The translations under genes and the position numbers were made by a program. The notes below the pieces were generated by a model that was not told the DNA's origin, ran no database searches, and saw only the letters and a list, made by a program, of their open reading frames with translations. From NCBI GenBank assembly GCA_040766325.1, contig JAXGQR010000002.1, positions 248,001 through 312,000 on the forward strand: 64,000 bases of DNA, in the 5' to 3' direction. This DNA is from Dehalobacterium sp040766325. Its GTDB lineage: Bacteria; Bacillota; Dehalobacteriia; Dehalobacteriales; Dehalobacteriaceae. This document shows, piece by piece, positions 26,295-35,768 of this stretch. Within the stretch, counting starts at the first letter, position 1. Every line of letters begins with the position of its first letter.

Positions 26295-26765
26295 TTAGTA
26301 TCTTTGCCTTTCCTTTAAGGCTCGATCCATATCTTTTCGGGCGTCCTTAGCCGCCAAATCCTGACGCTTATCATACAGTTTTTTACCTTGAGCCAGAGCC
26401 AGTTCAACCTTAGCCTTTCCTTTAGAAAAATAAACCCTTAGAGGAATCAGGGTAAGTCCTTTTTCCTTAACTGTACCAAAGAGCTTGTTAATCTCGTACT
26501 TATGCATCAGCAGTTTTCGAGGACGTTTGGGGTCATGATTAAAACGATTTCCCTGTTCATAAGGACTGATATGCATATTGTAAAGAAAAATTTCCCCATC
26601 TTCAATCCGAGCAAAGGCATCGTTTAAATTAGCCTTGCCACCACGCAAGGATTTCACTTCTGTACCTTGAAGAGATATCCCGGCCTCAAAGGTTTCCAGA
26701 ATGTGATAATCATGACGCGCTTTTCTATTGTCTGTAACTACTTTGATTCCTTGCTTTTCTTTCAT
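26295..26765 (-). CDS. smpB: SsrA-binding protein SmpB
   Basis: 156 aa from ATG 26765 (start of MKEKQGIKVV). Typical SmpB: RKARHDYHILETFEAGI, LQGTEVKSLR, ISPYEQGN and a basic C-terminal tail with KDARKDMDRALKERQRY that enters the ribosomal A-site path. It delivers charged tmRNA to stalled ribosomes. It lies between rnr and ssrA, the classic trans-translation neighbourhood in Firmicutes. Confidence 0.96.
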   Translation of the reverse strand: MKEKQGIKVVTDNRKARHDYHILETFEAGISLQGTEVKSLRGGKANLNDAFARIEDGEIFLYNMHISPYEQGNRFNHDPKRPRKLLMHKYEINKLFGTVKEKGLTLIPLRVYFSKGKAKVELALAQGKKLYDKRQDLAAKDARKDMDRALKERQRY

Positions 26766-26866
26766 GTGGCACCCCGAAAAACAAACCCTTACGCACAGCT
26801 GAAACATTCTTTCAACCTGTCGAAAGGGTTTTTGCTTGTTTTATTATAACATATGCCCAGTTAATG

Positions 26867-28987
26867 TCAAGAATACTGATCAGTAGCCAGTTCAAAATCG
26901 ATGAGCCGTTCCTCCACATTAACTCTGGTAACCTTGATGCTTATCGGGTCCCCCAGCTTATAGATTTTTCTCGTATGCCGACCGAGAAGTGCCAAGGTTT
27001 TTTCATTGAATTCGTAGTAATCATCTGTCATCGTGGAAACATGAATTAAGCCTTCCACCGTGTTATCCAATTCCACAAACATACCGAAGGCAGTTACTCC
27101 TGAAATGAAGCCGTCAAAAGTTTCTCCCACATGACGTTCCATATATTCAACCTTCTTCATTTCCAGGGATTCTCTCTCCGCATCCTCAGCAATCTTTTCG
27201 CGGAATGATGATTGCTCGGCATATTCATCCATACGTTTACGTAACTGATCCCTGCGTTGATCAGATAATTCCCCCTTCAGGAGATACTCTTTAATCACCC
27301 TATGAATGACCACATCAGGATAACGTCTGATCGGTGCAGTAAAATGAGAATAGTATTTTGCCGACAAGCCAAAATGGCCCAAAGCCTCGGCGGCATAGCG
27401 GGCATGACGCATAGAGCGCAACAGCACCATACTAATTAAACGCTCCTCCGGACGCCCCTCCACCTTTTCAATGATATCCTGGTAAGCTTTGGGATGGACA
27501 TCATGGACAGAACCTTTAATATGATAGCCAAATCGATGGAGGAATTCATTCACTTCCTCCAATTTATCCGGATCAGGGGATTCGTGCACCCGATAAAGAA
27601 AGGGGGCCTTACGCCAATAGTATTCTTCTGCCACAGTTTCATTGGCAACGATCATAAACTCTTCAATGATTTTTTCTGCCACGTCGGCAGTTCTTTTCAC
27701 AATAGCGGCCGGCTTTCCTTCTTCATCCAAAATCACCTTAGCTTCAGGAAATTCAAAGTTAATTGCCCCTCGAATCAGCCGTTTTTGCTGCAAGGTGTAC
27801 ATCAGAAGAGACATGTCTTTAAACATGGGAACAAAATCCTGATACCGTTCTAACAAATCCGGGTCATTTTCCTTGAGAATCCTATTCACCTCTGTATAAG
27901 TCATACGTTCATTCACATTGATCACCGAAGGAGTGATTTCGTGAGACAAAACATCTCCCTGATTATTGATCTCCATAAAGCAGCTAATGGTCAAACGATC
28001 CATACCTTTATTTAAGCTGCAGATATCATTGGAAAGCTGTCTGGGCAGCATCGGTATCACCCTATCGACCATATAGACACTGGTGCCTCGGGCAAAAGCT
28101 TCCCGATCCAACGAGCTGTTTTCCGGTACATAATGAGCTACATCAGCAATATGAACCCCCAGATACCAATGGCCATTTTCCATCTTTTCCAGGGAAACAG
28201 CATCATCCAGGTCTTTAGCATCCTCCCCGTCGATGGTAACCATAGGTAATAAGCGTAAATCCCGCCGTCCCTGATAATCCTCTTCCCGAATCACAGCAAT
28301 TTTTTCTGCTTGTTGTAAAACATTGTCCGGAAACTCTTCCGGCAGCTGGAATTTCTTAATAATTGACAAGACGTCTATTCCCGGATCGCCGGCTTTTCCG
28401 AAAATCTCTACTACTGTTCCTTCGGGATTTCTTCTTGCCGCCGGCCACTTTGTAATCTTTACGATTACCTTGTCCCCATTCTTAGCCCCGTTGAAACAAT
28501 CCTTCGCAATGAAAATATCCTGGGTAATGCGTTGCTCATCGGGAAGGACAAAGGCATAGCGTCCCACATCCTCAAACCGCCCCACGACCCACTCATTAGC
28601 TCGCTGTAAATTGCGAATAACCTCGCCTTCCTGCCGAGCACCCTCTCCCTGCTGCTTCAACTTTCGTACCATAATCCGGTCGTTGTGCATAGCTCCGTTA
28701 GTATTATCAGCACCAATAAAAATATCACTTAATGACCGATCATCGGGAATCAAAAAACCATAGCCTTTGGCATGAGCTTGAAAACGACCCGCTGCCAGGC
28801 CCATTCTCTCCGGCAGTCCATATTTGTTTTTTCGAGTTAAGACGATTAAGCCTTTGCTTTCCATTTCACGCAGCAGCTGAAAAAACTCTCCCACATTCTC
28901 TACCTGAAGTGCCGCGATTAATTCCTCAGCATTCAGGGGCTTATAGGTGCTTTCCCGCATATAGGACAGTAGTTCCATATCATTCAT
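26867..28987 (-). CDS. rnr: Ribonuclease R
   Basis: 706 aa. N-terminal winged-helix and two cold-shock domains (about 1-220), RNB catalytic domain (about 250-580) with DGEDAKDLDDAVS holding the metal-binding aspartates, and a C-terminal S1 domain (about 620-700). A processive 3'-5' exoribonuclease that removes structured RNA and the mRNA of stalled ribosomes, hence the link with smpB-ssrA. ATG behind AGGAG; the start overlaps the thiI stop by 8 bases. Confidence 0.96.
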   Translation of the reverse strand: MNDMELLSYMRESTYKPLNAEELIAALQVENVGEFFQLLREMESKGLIVLTRKNKYGLPERMGLAAGRFQAHAKGYGFLIPDDRSLSDIFIGADNTNGAMHNDRIMVRKLKQQGEGARQEGEVIRNLQRANEWVVGRFEDVGRYAFVLPDEQRITQDIFIAKDCFNGAKNGDKVIVKITKWPAARRNPEGTVVEIFGKAGDPGIDVLSIIKKFQLPEEFPDNVLQQAEKIAVIREEDYQGRRDLRLLPMVTIDGEDAKDLDDAVSLEKMENGHWYLGVHIADVAHYVPENSSLDREAFARGTSVYMVDRVIPMLPRQLSNDICSLNKGMDRLTISCFMEINNQGDVLSHEITPSVINVNERMTYTEVNRILKENDPDLLERYQDFVPMFKDMSLLMYTLQQKRLIRGAINFEFPEAKVILDEEGKPAAIVKRTADVAEKIIEEFMIVANETVAEEYYWRKAPFLYRVHESPDPDKLEEVNEFLHRFGYHIKGSVHDVHPKAYQDIIEKVEGRPEERLISMVLLRSMRHARYAAEALGHFGLSAKYYSHFTAPIRRYPDVVIHRVIKEYLLKGELSDQRRDQLRKRMDEYAEQSSFREKIAEDAERESLEMKKVEYMERHVGETFDGFISGVTAFGMFVELDNTVEGLIHVSTMTDDYYEFNEKTLALLGRHTRKIYKLGDPISIKVTRVNVEERLIDFELATDQYS

Positions 28988-30164
28988 AATTAGTCTCCTC
29001 CTGGACGATCTCCAAAACCTCTGTTTTTACTAAGGCTTCCCGGATCAATCCTTCCACATCCAGATTTTCTTCCATCTTTTGCGCCTCTTCCAGGCGAGGA
29101 CGAATTTTGGGATGATCAGGCAAAAAAATTGTGCAGCAATCTTCATAGGGACGAATCGAGATGTCAAAGGTCTTGATACGTTGAGAAATTTCGATAATTT
29201 CCTCCTTATCCATCCCTACCAATGGCCGAAGCACCGGCATATTGGTAACTTGATTAATAGTAAACATGCTCTCCAGGGTTTGGCTTGCAACCTGCCCCAC
29301 ACTTTCACCAGTATAAATGGCACAGGCTTTATTCTCAGAAGCTATCCGTTCTGCCAGGCGAAACATCATCCGGCGCATGATGGTAATACCATATTCCTCA
29401 CGACAGTGCTGGCGAATTGCCTTTTGAATCTCTGTAAAATGAACCACATGAAGACGAATTTTGCCTCCCCAGAGGGCTAATACCTGACAAAGGTCGATCA
29501 CCTTTTGTTTTGCTCGCTCGGTGGTAAAAGGAAAACTATGAAAATGTATTGCTTCGATGGTCACGCCCCTTTTCATCGCCAACCAACCGGCCACCGGGCT
29601 GTCGATCCCTCCTGAAAGCATCAGCATCGCTCGACCGCTGGTACCAACGGGCAGCCCTTTAGCACAGGGAATCACCTGACCGTAAACGAAGGTCCCTTCC
29701 TTCCGAATCTCTACTTGGATGGTTTGCTGCGGATGGTGCATGTCCGCTTGATAAATGTCCGGGCTATGCGCAAAAAGATAAGACCCCACCTCCTTACTGA
29801 TTTCCGGTGATTGCATGGGAAAAGTCTTATCCGACCTCCTGGTTTCCACCTTGAATGTTCCACCCACAGGCAGAGCATCATGGAGAACTTTTAAAGCAGC
29901 TTCTTGAATCGCGGCCAGATCTTTTTCCACTTTGAGCACCGGACTCACAGAGTAAATCCCAAATACCTGTTGTAAGCGCTCGATCGTTTGCTCCAAGTCA
30001 TCCCGTACCGGTACCCAGATCCTGCCCCAGGTAGAAATCACATCTCGAGGTGCCAATCCTCTCATGCCTTTTTTAATGTTAAGCACCAACCGATTTATAA
30101 ACTGAGATTTATTTTTTCCCTTCAAACCTAGTTCCCCATATCGCACTAAAATCAATTCATACAT
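28980..30164 (-). CDS. thiI: tRNA 4-thiouridine synthase ThiI (no rhodanese domain)
   Basis: 394 aa: ferredoxin-like and THUMP domains (about 1-165), then a PP-loop ATPase with MLSGGIDSPVAGW near residue 190. It ends after PYEDCCTIFLPDHP and lacks the C-terminal rhodanese domain of the E. coli enzyme (482 aa), as is usual in Firmicutes. It adenylates U8 of tRNA and replaces its oxygen with sulfur. The adjacent cysteine desulfurase probably supplies sulfur directly, as in the B. subtilis NifZ-ThiI pair. Confidence 0.95.
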   Translation of the reverse strand: MYELILVRYGELGLKGKNKSQFINRLVLNIKKGMRGLAPRDVISTWGRIWVPVRDDLEQTIERLQQVFGIYSVSPVLKVEKDLAAIQEAALKVLHDALPVGGTFKVETRRSDKTFPMQSPEISKEVGSYLFAHSPDIYQADMHHPQQTIQVEIRKEGTFVYGQVIPCAKGLPVGTSGRAMLMLSGGIDSPVAGWLAMKRGVTIEAIHFHSFPFTTERAKQKVIDLCQVLALWGGKIRLHVVHFTEIQKAIRQHCREEYGITIMRRMMFRLAERIASENKACAIYTGESVGQVASQTLESMFTINQVTNMPVLRPLVGMDKEEIIEISQRIKTFDISIRPYEDCCTIFLPDHPKIRPRLEEAQKMEENLDVEGLIREALVKTEVLEIVQEETNYE

Positions 30165-30232
30165 TGATTGCCCCCCCTATTTTTCTGCTCACTTTAACTC
30201 ATACAGCTCTGATGGCCTACACTTTTCTGTAA

Positions 30233-31396
30233 CTATCTGCCTGTGAGCTGGCGCAACTCTCGAACTGCTTTTTCTACACTCGTCACAACAGGCTCAATTT
30301 CTTCCAGCACATTTTTATATGAAAAACTAAAACGGATCGAGCCTTCCATCTCTTCATCCGTCAGGTGCATTGCGGTGAGCACATGGCTCAGTTTCCCTTT
30401 GCGGGCAGAACAGGCCGAACCGGATGAAACATAGATCCTATCCTGCTCTAGATAATGGAGGAGAACCTCGCTTTTTATCCCGGGAAAGGAGATGTTTAGA
30501 ATATGGGGTGAACCTGTTTCATCAAAATTACTATTGATTTTGCAATCGGGAATCTGCGTCTTGATTCTTGTCGCCAGAGTATCCCGTATGGCTGCCATTT
30601 GTTGAGCGTGTTCTTCCCGATTCTTCATGGCAAGTTCCACCGCTTTACCCATGCCTACGATCCCCGGAACATTTTCCGTGCCCGATCTTAGCCTTTTTTC
30701 TTGACCGCCGCCCTCAACCAAGGGTTTTATTCGAGTCCCTTTACGGAGATACAAGATGCCGCTTCCTTTGGGTCCATGAAGCTTATGTCCACTAACAGAC
30801 ATCATATCGATACCCCATTTATTGGGTAATACCGGTAATTTGCCAAAGGATTGTACCGTATCAACATGATAATAGACTTTTTTATGATAGTTTTTTAAAA
30901 TTTCCCCTACTTCTTGGATGGGTTGTACTGCACCTGTTTCATTATTAACATGCATTAAACTAACCAACAAAGTATCGTTGGAAAGCAGCTCCTTTAACTC
31001 CGCGGTATCAATAACTCCATTTTCCCGTACATGCAGAAAACTGACCCGAAAACCCAGTTCTTCCATGTGGTCATAGACATTTAACACAGAGGGATGCTCT
31101 ACATTTGAGGTAATTATATGATTGCCTCTGTTTTTATTGGCATGACAAATGCCTTTAATAGCCATATTGTTGCTTTCTGTACCACCAGACGTAAAATAAA
31201 TTTCTTGAGGCGAAACTTCCAAAGCATCAGCCACAATTTTTCGGGCACGATTCACAACTTGTTCCGCCTCAATCCCTTTTTTATGTAAAGAAGAAGGGTT
31301 GCCGAAATTATTCATCATGGTTTCATACATCAAATCTGCCACCGTCGGATCAATCGGAGTAGTAGCACTATTATCAAAATAAATTTCTTGCTCCAT
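30233..31396 (-). CDS. Cysteine desulfurase (NifS/IscS family, NifZ-like partner of ThiI)
   Basis: 387 aa from ATG 31396 (MEQEIYFDNSATTPIDP). Class V aminotransferase fold with the PLP lysine in SVSGHKLHGPKG and the catalytic cysteine in SSGSACSARKGK. It takes sulfur from cysteine as an enzyme-bound persulfide. Next to thiI on the same strand (68-base gap), so its main task is likely tRNA thiolation; a general Fe-S role is also possible because no other desulfurase is in the window. Confidence 0.94.
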   Translation of the reverse strand: MEQEIYFDNSATTPIDPTVADLMYETMMNNFGNPSSLHKKGIEAEQVVNRARKIVADALEVSPQEIYFTSGGTESNNMAIKGICHANKNRGNHIITSNVEHPSVLNVYDHMEELGFRVSFLHVRENGVIDTAELKELLSNDTLLVSLMHVNNETGAVQPIQEVGEILKNYHKKVYYHVDTVQSFGKLPVLPNKWGIDMMSVSGHKLHGPKGSGILYLRKGTRIKPLVEGGGQEKRLRSGTENVPGIVGMGKAVELAMKNREEHAQQMAAIRDTLATRIKTQIPDCKINSNFDETGSPHILNISFPGIKSEVLLHYLEQDRIYVSSGSACSARKGKLSHVLTAMHLTDEEMEGSIRFSFSYKNVLEEIEPVVTSVEKAVRELRQLTGR

Positions 31397-31491
31397 CACA
31401 TACACTCCATCTGTCGATTTCATTAATATTATTCTGCCCCATTCATTCAGGGACGTATACACCGAACCATTAGTTATAATTTTTTCTTGTT

Positions 31492-31890
31492 TTATTTGGG
31501 ATTTTTTGCTTCCATTACTTTTGCCACCGCCTCCGCTGCCACGGTACCATCTTCCAGTATTGCCTGGGCCTCCATCTCGTATAACCGTCCTTTCTTTTGC
31601 ACCATACGGCTCTTAAAAGTCACGGGACGACCGATAGGAATCCCCTTCCGATAACGCACATTCAATGAGGCAGTAAAGGCAACAATTCCTTGGGATAAAA
31701 CGTAACGCGCCGTCACCTCATCCAATATCGTTGCTGTAATTCCACCATGAACAATGCCCGGATATCCTTGATGTTCTTCCTTAGGTGTAAAAACTGTGGT
31801 ATAAACTCCCTGATCGTCAAAAAAATCCAGTTTTAAACCAATGGGGTTTTTCTTGCCACAGGCAAAACACATATGATCCAATTGATCCAT
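31492..31890 (-). CDS. PaaI-type hotdog thioesterase
   Basis: 132 aa single hotdog domain with the family sequence GIVHGGITATILDEVTARY (catalytic-helix region) and a FTASLNVRYRKGIPIG strand. The N-terminus has a CFACGKKNPIGL motif found in a subgroup of these proteins. Likely hydrolyses an acyl-CoA; the substrate is unknown. It lies between hppA and the cysteine desulfurase on the same strand, with no obvious functional link. Confidence 0.88.
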   Translation of the reverse strand: MDQLDHMCFACGKKNPIGLKLDFFDDQGVYTTVFTPKEEHQGYPGIVHGGITATILDEVTARYVLSQGIVAFTASLNVRYRKGIPIGRPVTFKSRMVQKKGRLYEMEAQAILEDGTVAAEAVAKVMEAKNPK

Positions 31891-31985
31891 TAGCCAACAA
31901 CTCCCTTAATTTGAAGAAAACCGGCTTACACCAAGCCTCTGACGCCGGTAGAAGCCTTGGTTGCCCTTGAACTTGCACAAAGTAC

Positions 31986-32018
31986 AAAAAAGTGTTGGGT
32001 TCGATCCCAACACTTTTT
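31986..32018 (-). terminator. Intrinsic terminator after hppA
   Basis: Stem AAAAAGTGTTGGG / CCCAACACTTTTT with a 6-base loop, 13 bases after the hppA stop, with a T-run on the minus strand. Confidence 0.85.
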
Positions 32019-32030
32019 CTGACTGGATTT

Positions 32031-34082
32031 TTAGAGGAACATCGGTGCAAACACCAAGGAAATAATCGTCATTAATTTGATCAGAATGTTCAAGGACGGT
32101 CCGGAAGTATCCTTAAAGGGATCGCCCACAGTATCCCCGGTGACTCCAGCGGCATGGGCCTCAGAGCCTTTTCCGCCATGATGTCCTTCTTCAATATATT
32201 TCTTCGCATTATCCCACGCACCTCCGGCATTAGCCATATAAATGGCCAGCAAGAACCCGGTGACTAGGGTACCGGCTAAAACCCCGCCGAGAGCTTCTTT
32301 ACCCAATCCGGGCATTAAGCCTACAGCAACCGGCACAACAACGGCAATTAAGCTGGGAATAATCATTTCCCGTAAGGCGGCGCCGGTAGAAATATCTACA
32401 CAACGGGTATAATCAGGTTTACCCGTGCCTTCCATCAATCCGGGGATTTCTTTAAATTGACGACGCACCTCTTCAATCATATGACTGGCGGCCCTTCCTA
32501 CAGCATTCATCGTTAAAGCACAGAAAAGGAAAGGTAACATTCCACCGATAAATAATCCGACAACAACCTTGGGATTTAATATATTAATCATTTGTAATTG
32601 TACAGCCTGAGAATAAGCAGTGAAGAGGGACAAGGCTGTTAAAGCGGCAGAACCAATGGCAAAACCTTTTCCAATGGCTGCAGTAGTATTACCCACTGAA
32701 TCCAGCTTGTCCGTAATTTCTCTTACCCTGGGATCTAAATGAGACATTTCGGCAATTCCCCCGGCATTATCAGAAACAGGACCATAGGCATCAACAGCCA
32801 CAATAATCCCTGTAGTAGACAACATCCCCACAGCCGACATGGCAATCCCATAGAGACCGGCAAATTGATAGGCTACAAGAATCGCAAAAACTATAACAAT
32901 AATAGGCAGCATGGTGCTCATCATCCCGGTAGCTATCCCGGAAATAATATTGGTTGCCGCTCCTGTTTCACTGGCTTTAGCAATATCCTTAACAGGCTGA
33001 TAGTCTGCTGAAGTATAATACTCTGTAATTTTACCGATTAAGGTACCTGCGATCAAACCGGCAATACTAGCCAAAAATACACCCATGTTGGTATAGGTGG
33101 CTTCAATACCAAAGGATACAACGGTAAAGGAACTCGGAAGAACCATGGTGCAAACTAAATATGTACCTGCAATAGCCAAAAGAGTTGCGGTAAGAGTCCC
33201 GGTATTTAAGGCTTTTTGCGGGTTTTTCCCTTCACCGGTGCGTACAAACAACATACCGATAATCGAGGCAATGATTCCCACGGCAGCTATCAATATTGGA
33301 GCCAATACCCCTTCTCCACTGCTGCCGATGTTTAAGGCCGCACCTAAAGCAAGGGCTGCAATAATAGAACCTACATAAGATTCAAAAAGGTCGGAACCCA
33401 TCCCAGCAACGTCCCCTACATTATCTCCCACGTTATCGGCAATAACGGCAGGGTTACGCGGATCGTCTTCCGGAATCCCGGCTTCTACCTTACCAACTAA
33501 GTCAGCCCCTACATCGGCTGCTTTGGTATAAATCCCGCCGCCGACACGTCCGAATAAGGCAACGGAAGAAGCACCTAAAGCAAAACCATTAATGATGGCA
33601 GATTGTCCGGGGAATAAAAATATGACAATACCTAATCCAATAAGACCCAAACCAACAACAGACATCCCCATGACGCTACCACCGGAAAAAGCAATGTCTA
33701 AAGCTTTGTTCATCCCTTTGGTCATAGCAGCATTAGCTGTGCGCACATTAGCTTTGGTAGCTACACGCATCCCAAAATTACCGGCTAAAATTGAGCAAAC
33801 TGCCCCGACCAAAAAGGCGATGGCTGTGCGTGGATCCATGCTTTCCGGACCACTGGTCGCAAAGCCAACAATGGCAATAATTGCCGCTAAAGCAATGATA
33901 AAAACAACTAAAACCTTATACTCTCTGTTAAGAAAAGCCATTGCTCCTTCATGAATAGCATTAGCTATTTCTTGCATGCGAGCATTGCCCGGCTCCATCT
34001 TGTTGATCTTGCTTGTAAGATAGTAGGCAAATAATAGCGCAATAACCCCCATGATGGGAGCTGCAAAATAAAGAGTTTCCAT
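32031..34082 (-). CDS. hppA: Membrane-bound pyrophosphatase, K+-stimulated type (ion pump)
   Basis: 683 aa with about 16 helices. Pyrophosphate-binding motifs are visible: GGGIYTKAADVGADLVGKVE, then DNVGDNVGD, and EGHHGGKGSEAHAA near the C-terminus. GNTTAAIGKG has Ala where K+-independent enzymes have Lys, so it should be the K+-dependent class. It couples hydrolysis of pyrophosphate to Na+ and/or H+ export; the ion cannot be settled by eye. ATG behind GGAGG, directly after secG. Such pumps recover energy in anaerobes with tight energy budgets. Confidence 0.95.
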   Translation of the reverse strand: METLYFAAPIMGVIALLFAYYLTSKINKMEPGNARMQEIANAIHEGAMAFLNREYKVLVVFIIALAAIIAIVGFATSGPESMDPRTAIAFLVGAVCSILAGNFGMRVATKANVRTANAAMTKGMNKALDIAFSGGSVMGMSVVGLGLIGLGIVIFLFPGQSAIINGFALGASSVALFGRVGGGIYTKAADVGADLVGKVEAGIPEDDPRNPAVIADNVGDNVGDVAGMGSDLFESYVGSIIAALALGAALNIGSSGEGVLAPILIAAVGIIASIIGMLFVRTGEGKNPQKALNTGTLTATLLAIAGTYLVCTMVLPSSFTVVSFGIEATYTNMGVFLASIAGLIAGTLIGKITEYYTSADYQPVKDIAKASETGAATNIISGIATGMMSTMLPIIVIVFAILVAYQFAGLYGIAMSAVGMLSTTGIIVAVDAYGPVSDNAGGIAEMSHLDPRVREITDKLDSVGNTTAAIGKGFAIGSAALTALSLFTAYSQAVQLQMINILNPKVVVGLFIGGMLPFLFCALTMNAVGRAASHMIEEVRRQFKEIPGLMEGTGKPDYTRCVDISTGAALREMIIPSLIAVVVPVAVGLMPGLGKEALGGVLAGTLVTGFLLAIYMANAGGAWDNAKKYIEEGHHGGKGSEAHAAGVTGDTVGDPFKDTSGPSLNILIKLMTIISLVFAPMFL

Positions 34083-34105
34083 TACAAATAAATACCTCCA
34101 GATTC

Positions 34106-34333
34106 CTAAAAAATTATTGAGATCAAAAGTGTAATTACCAGGAAACCTATGGCTAGAATAGCGGAAATTTTCGATAAAAACTCATCCATCCCCTTCTTCT
34201 TGCCAAAAAAGGTTTCTGCCCCCCCGGCGATCGCTCCGGACATACCAGCACTTCTTCCCGATTGCAAAAGAACAGTTGCAATTAACCCTAGGGAAACCAA
34301 TACCTGTATGATCATCAAGAACGCTTTCAACAT
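34106..34333 (-). CDS. secG: Preprotein translocase subunit SecG
   Basis: 75 aa with two membrane helices; VLLQSGRSAGMSGAIAGGAETFFGKKKG is the SecG loop. Part of SecYEG. It follows eno, the usual place in Firmicutes (eno-secG-rnr). In this genome hppA and three more genes lie between secG and rnr. ATG behind a GGGTG-type site. Confidence 0.95.
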   Translation of the reverse strand: MLKAFLMIIQVLVSLGLIATVLLQSGRSAGMSGAIAGGAETFFGKKKGMDEFLSKISAILAIGFLVITLLISIIF

Positions 34334-34465
34334 CTTTCACCCCCATCTCAAAAATATCAACTTATTGTAACATAAATATAATTTTGTTACAACAAAATGC
34401 TTTTTTATGCTTATCATAAAAATTCATCCGGCGGAAAAACATCGTGCCAAAGAGGCTTTTAGTGA

Positions 34466-35755
34466 TTAATAATCTAAATTATAAAAGGCCTCTCGTCCGG
34501 CATAGGACGCTGCTTCATCTAATTCTTCTTCTATTCTAATCAATTGGTTGTATTTTGCCACCCGATCTGTACGTGATGGGGCCCCTGTTTTTATCTGTCC
34601 GGCATTAGTTCCCACCACCAGATCCGCAATGGTGGTATCTTCCGTTTCCCCGGAGCGATGGGATACCACCGCGGTAAAACCGGCTCTTTTGGCCATTTCA
34701 ATACAATCCAGGGTTTCCGTTAAGGTTCCGATTTGATTGACCTTGATTAATACAGAATTCGAGGCTTTGGTCTGAATTCCTCGCACCAATCTCTCCGTGT
34801 TGGTCACATAAAGATCATCACCAACAATTTGCACTTTGCCCCCGATGGTTTGGGTTAATTTAGCCCACCCTTCCCAATCATCTTCCGCCAATCCATCTTC
34901 AATGGAGATTATAGGGTATTTTTCTACCAATTGACCCAAAAACTCAATCATTTCCTCCGAAGTTTTTACCAATCCTTCTCCCTGGAGATGATACTTACCA
35001 TCCTGATAAAGTTCTGTTGCCGCCACATCAAGAGCCAGCATGACATCTTGTCCCGGTTCATAGCCGGCAGCTTCGATCGCTTCCACAATCACCGCCAGGG
35101 CTTCCTCATTTGATTTTAAACTGGGTGCAAACCCGCCTTCATCTCCAACAGCTGTATTATATCCTTTTCCTTTCAGTACCTTCTTTAAGTGATGAAAAAT
35201 TTCTGCCCCCATACGCAAAGCAGAAGAAAAACTTGCTGCGCCTACCGGCATCACCATAAATTCCTGGATGTCCACGTTATTGTCGGCATGTTGTCCTCCA
35301 TTTAAAATATTCATCATAGGCACAGGCAGTACTTTGGCATTCACTCCACCAAGATAACGATACAAGGGAAGCTCTAAAAAATTAGCAGCAGCTCGAGCAC
35401 ACGCCAGAGATACCCCTAATATGGCATTGGCCCCTAATTTTTCTTTATTGGGCGTACCATCTAATTTTAATAGCACTTGGTCAATTTGAGCTTGATTAAA
35501 AACGTCTAAACCAATAATTTCCGGAGCAATAATCGTATGGATATTAGTCACCGCCTCTAATACGCCCTTGCCTAAATACCGTGTTTGGTCACCATCTCTT
35601 AATTCTACCGCTTCATAAGCTCCTGTGGAAGCACCTGACGGGACGGCTGCTCGCCCTATGGTACCGTCTTCCAAAAAAACTTCTGCCTCAACAGTGGGAT
35701 TGCCCCGCGAATCCAGAATTTCCCTGGCATTAACATCTGTAATTAATATTGACAT
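34466..35755 (-). CDS. eno: Enolase
   Basis: 429 aa, normal length. Shows SGASTGAYEAVELRDGD, GDDLYVTN and the signature VLIKVNQIGTLTET, followed by SHRSGETED. Converts 2-phosphoglycerate to phosphoenolpyruvate. Last glycolytic gene of gap-pgk-tpiA-gpmI-eno; a weak hairpin overlaps its stop (34452-34492). Confidence 0.98.
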   Translation of the reverse strand: MSILITDVNAREILDSRGNPTVEAEVFLEDGTIGRAAVPSGASTGAYEAVELRDGDQTRYLGKGVLEAVTNIHTIIAPEIIGLDVFNQAQIDQVLLKLDGTPNKEKLGANAILGVSLACARAAANFLELPLYRYLGGVNAKVLPVPMMNILNGGQHADNNVDIQEFMVMPVGAASFSSALRMGAEIFHHLKKVLKGKGYNTAVGDEGGFAPSLKSNEEALAVIVEAIEAAGYEPGQDVMLALDVAATELYQDGKYHLQGEGLVKTSEEMIEFLGQLVEKYPIISIEDGLAEDDWEGWAKLTQTIGGKVQIVGDDLYVTNTERLVRGIQTKASNSVLIKVNQIGTLTETLDCIEMAKRAGFTAVVSHRSGETEDTTIADLVVGTNAGQIKTGAPSRTDRVAKYNQLIRIEEELDEAASYAGREAFYNLDY

Positions 35756-35768
35756 ATTATTCCCTCCA

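Noticed and set aside
31817..32050. 77-residue open frame on the minus strand after hppA
   Set aside because: It runs through the hppA terminator and into the thioesterase start in a different frame; no ribosome-binding site or known domain.
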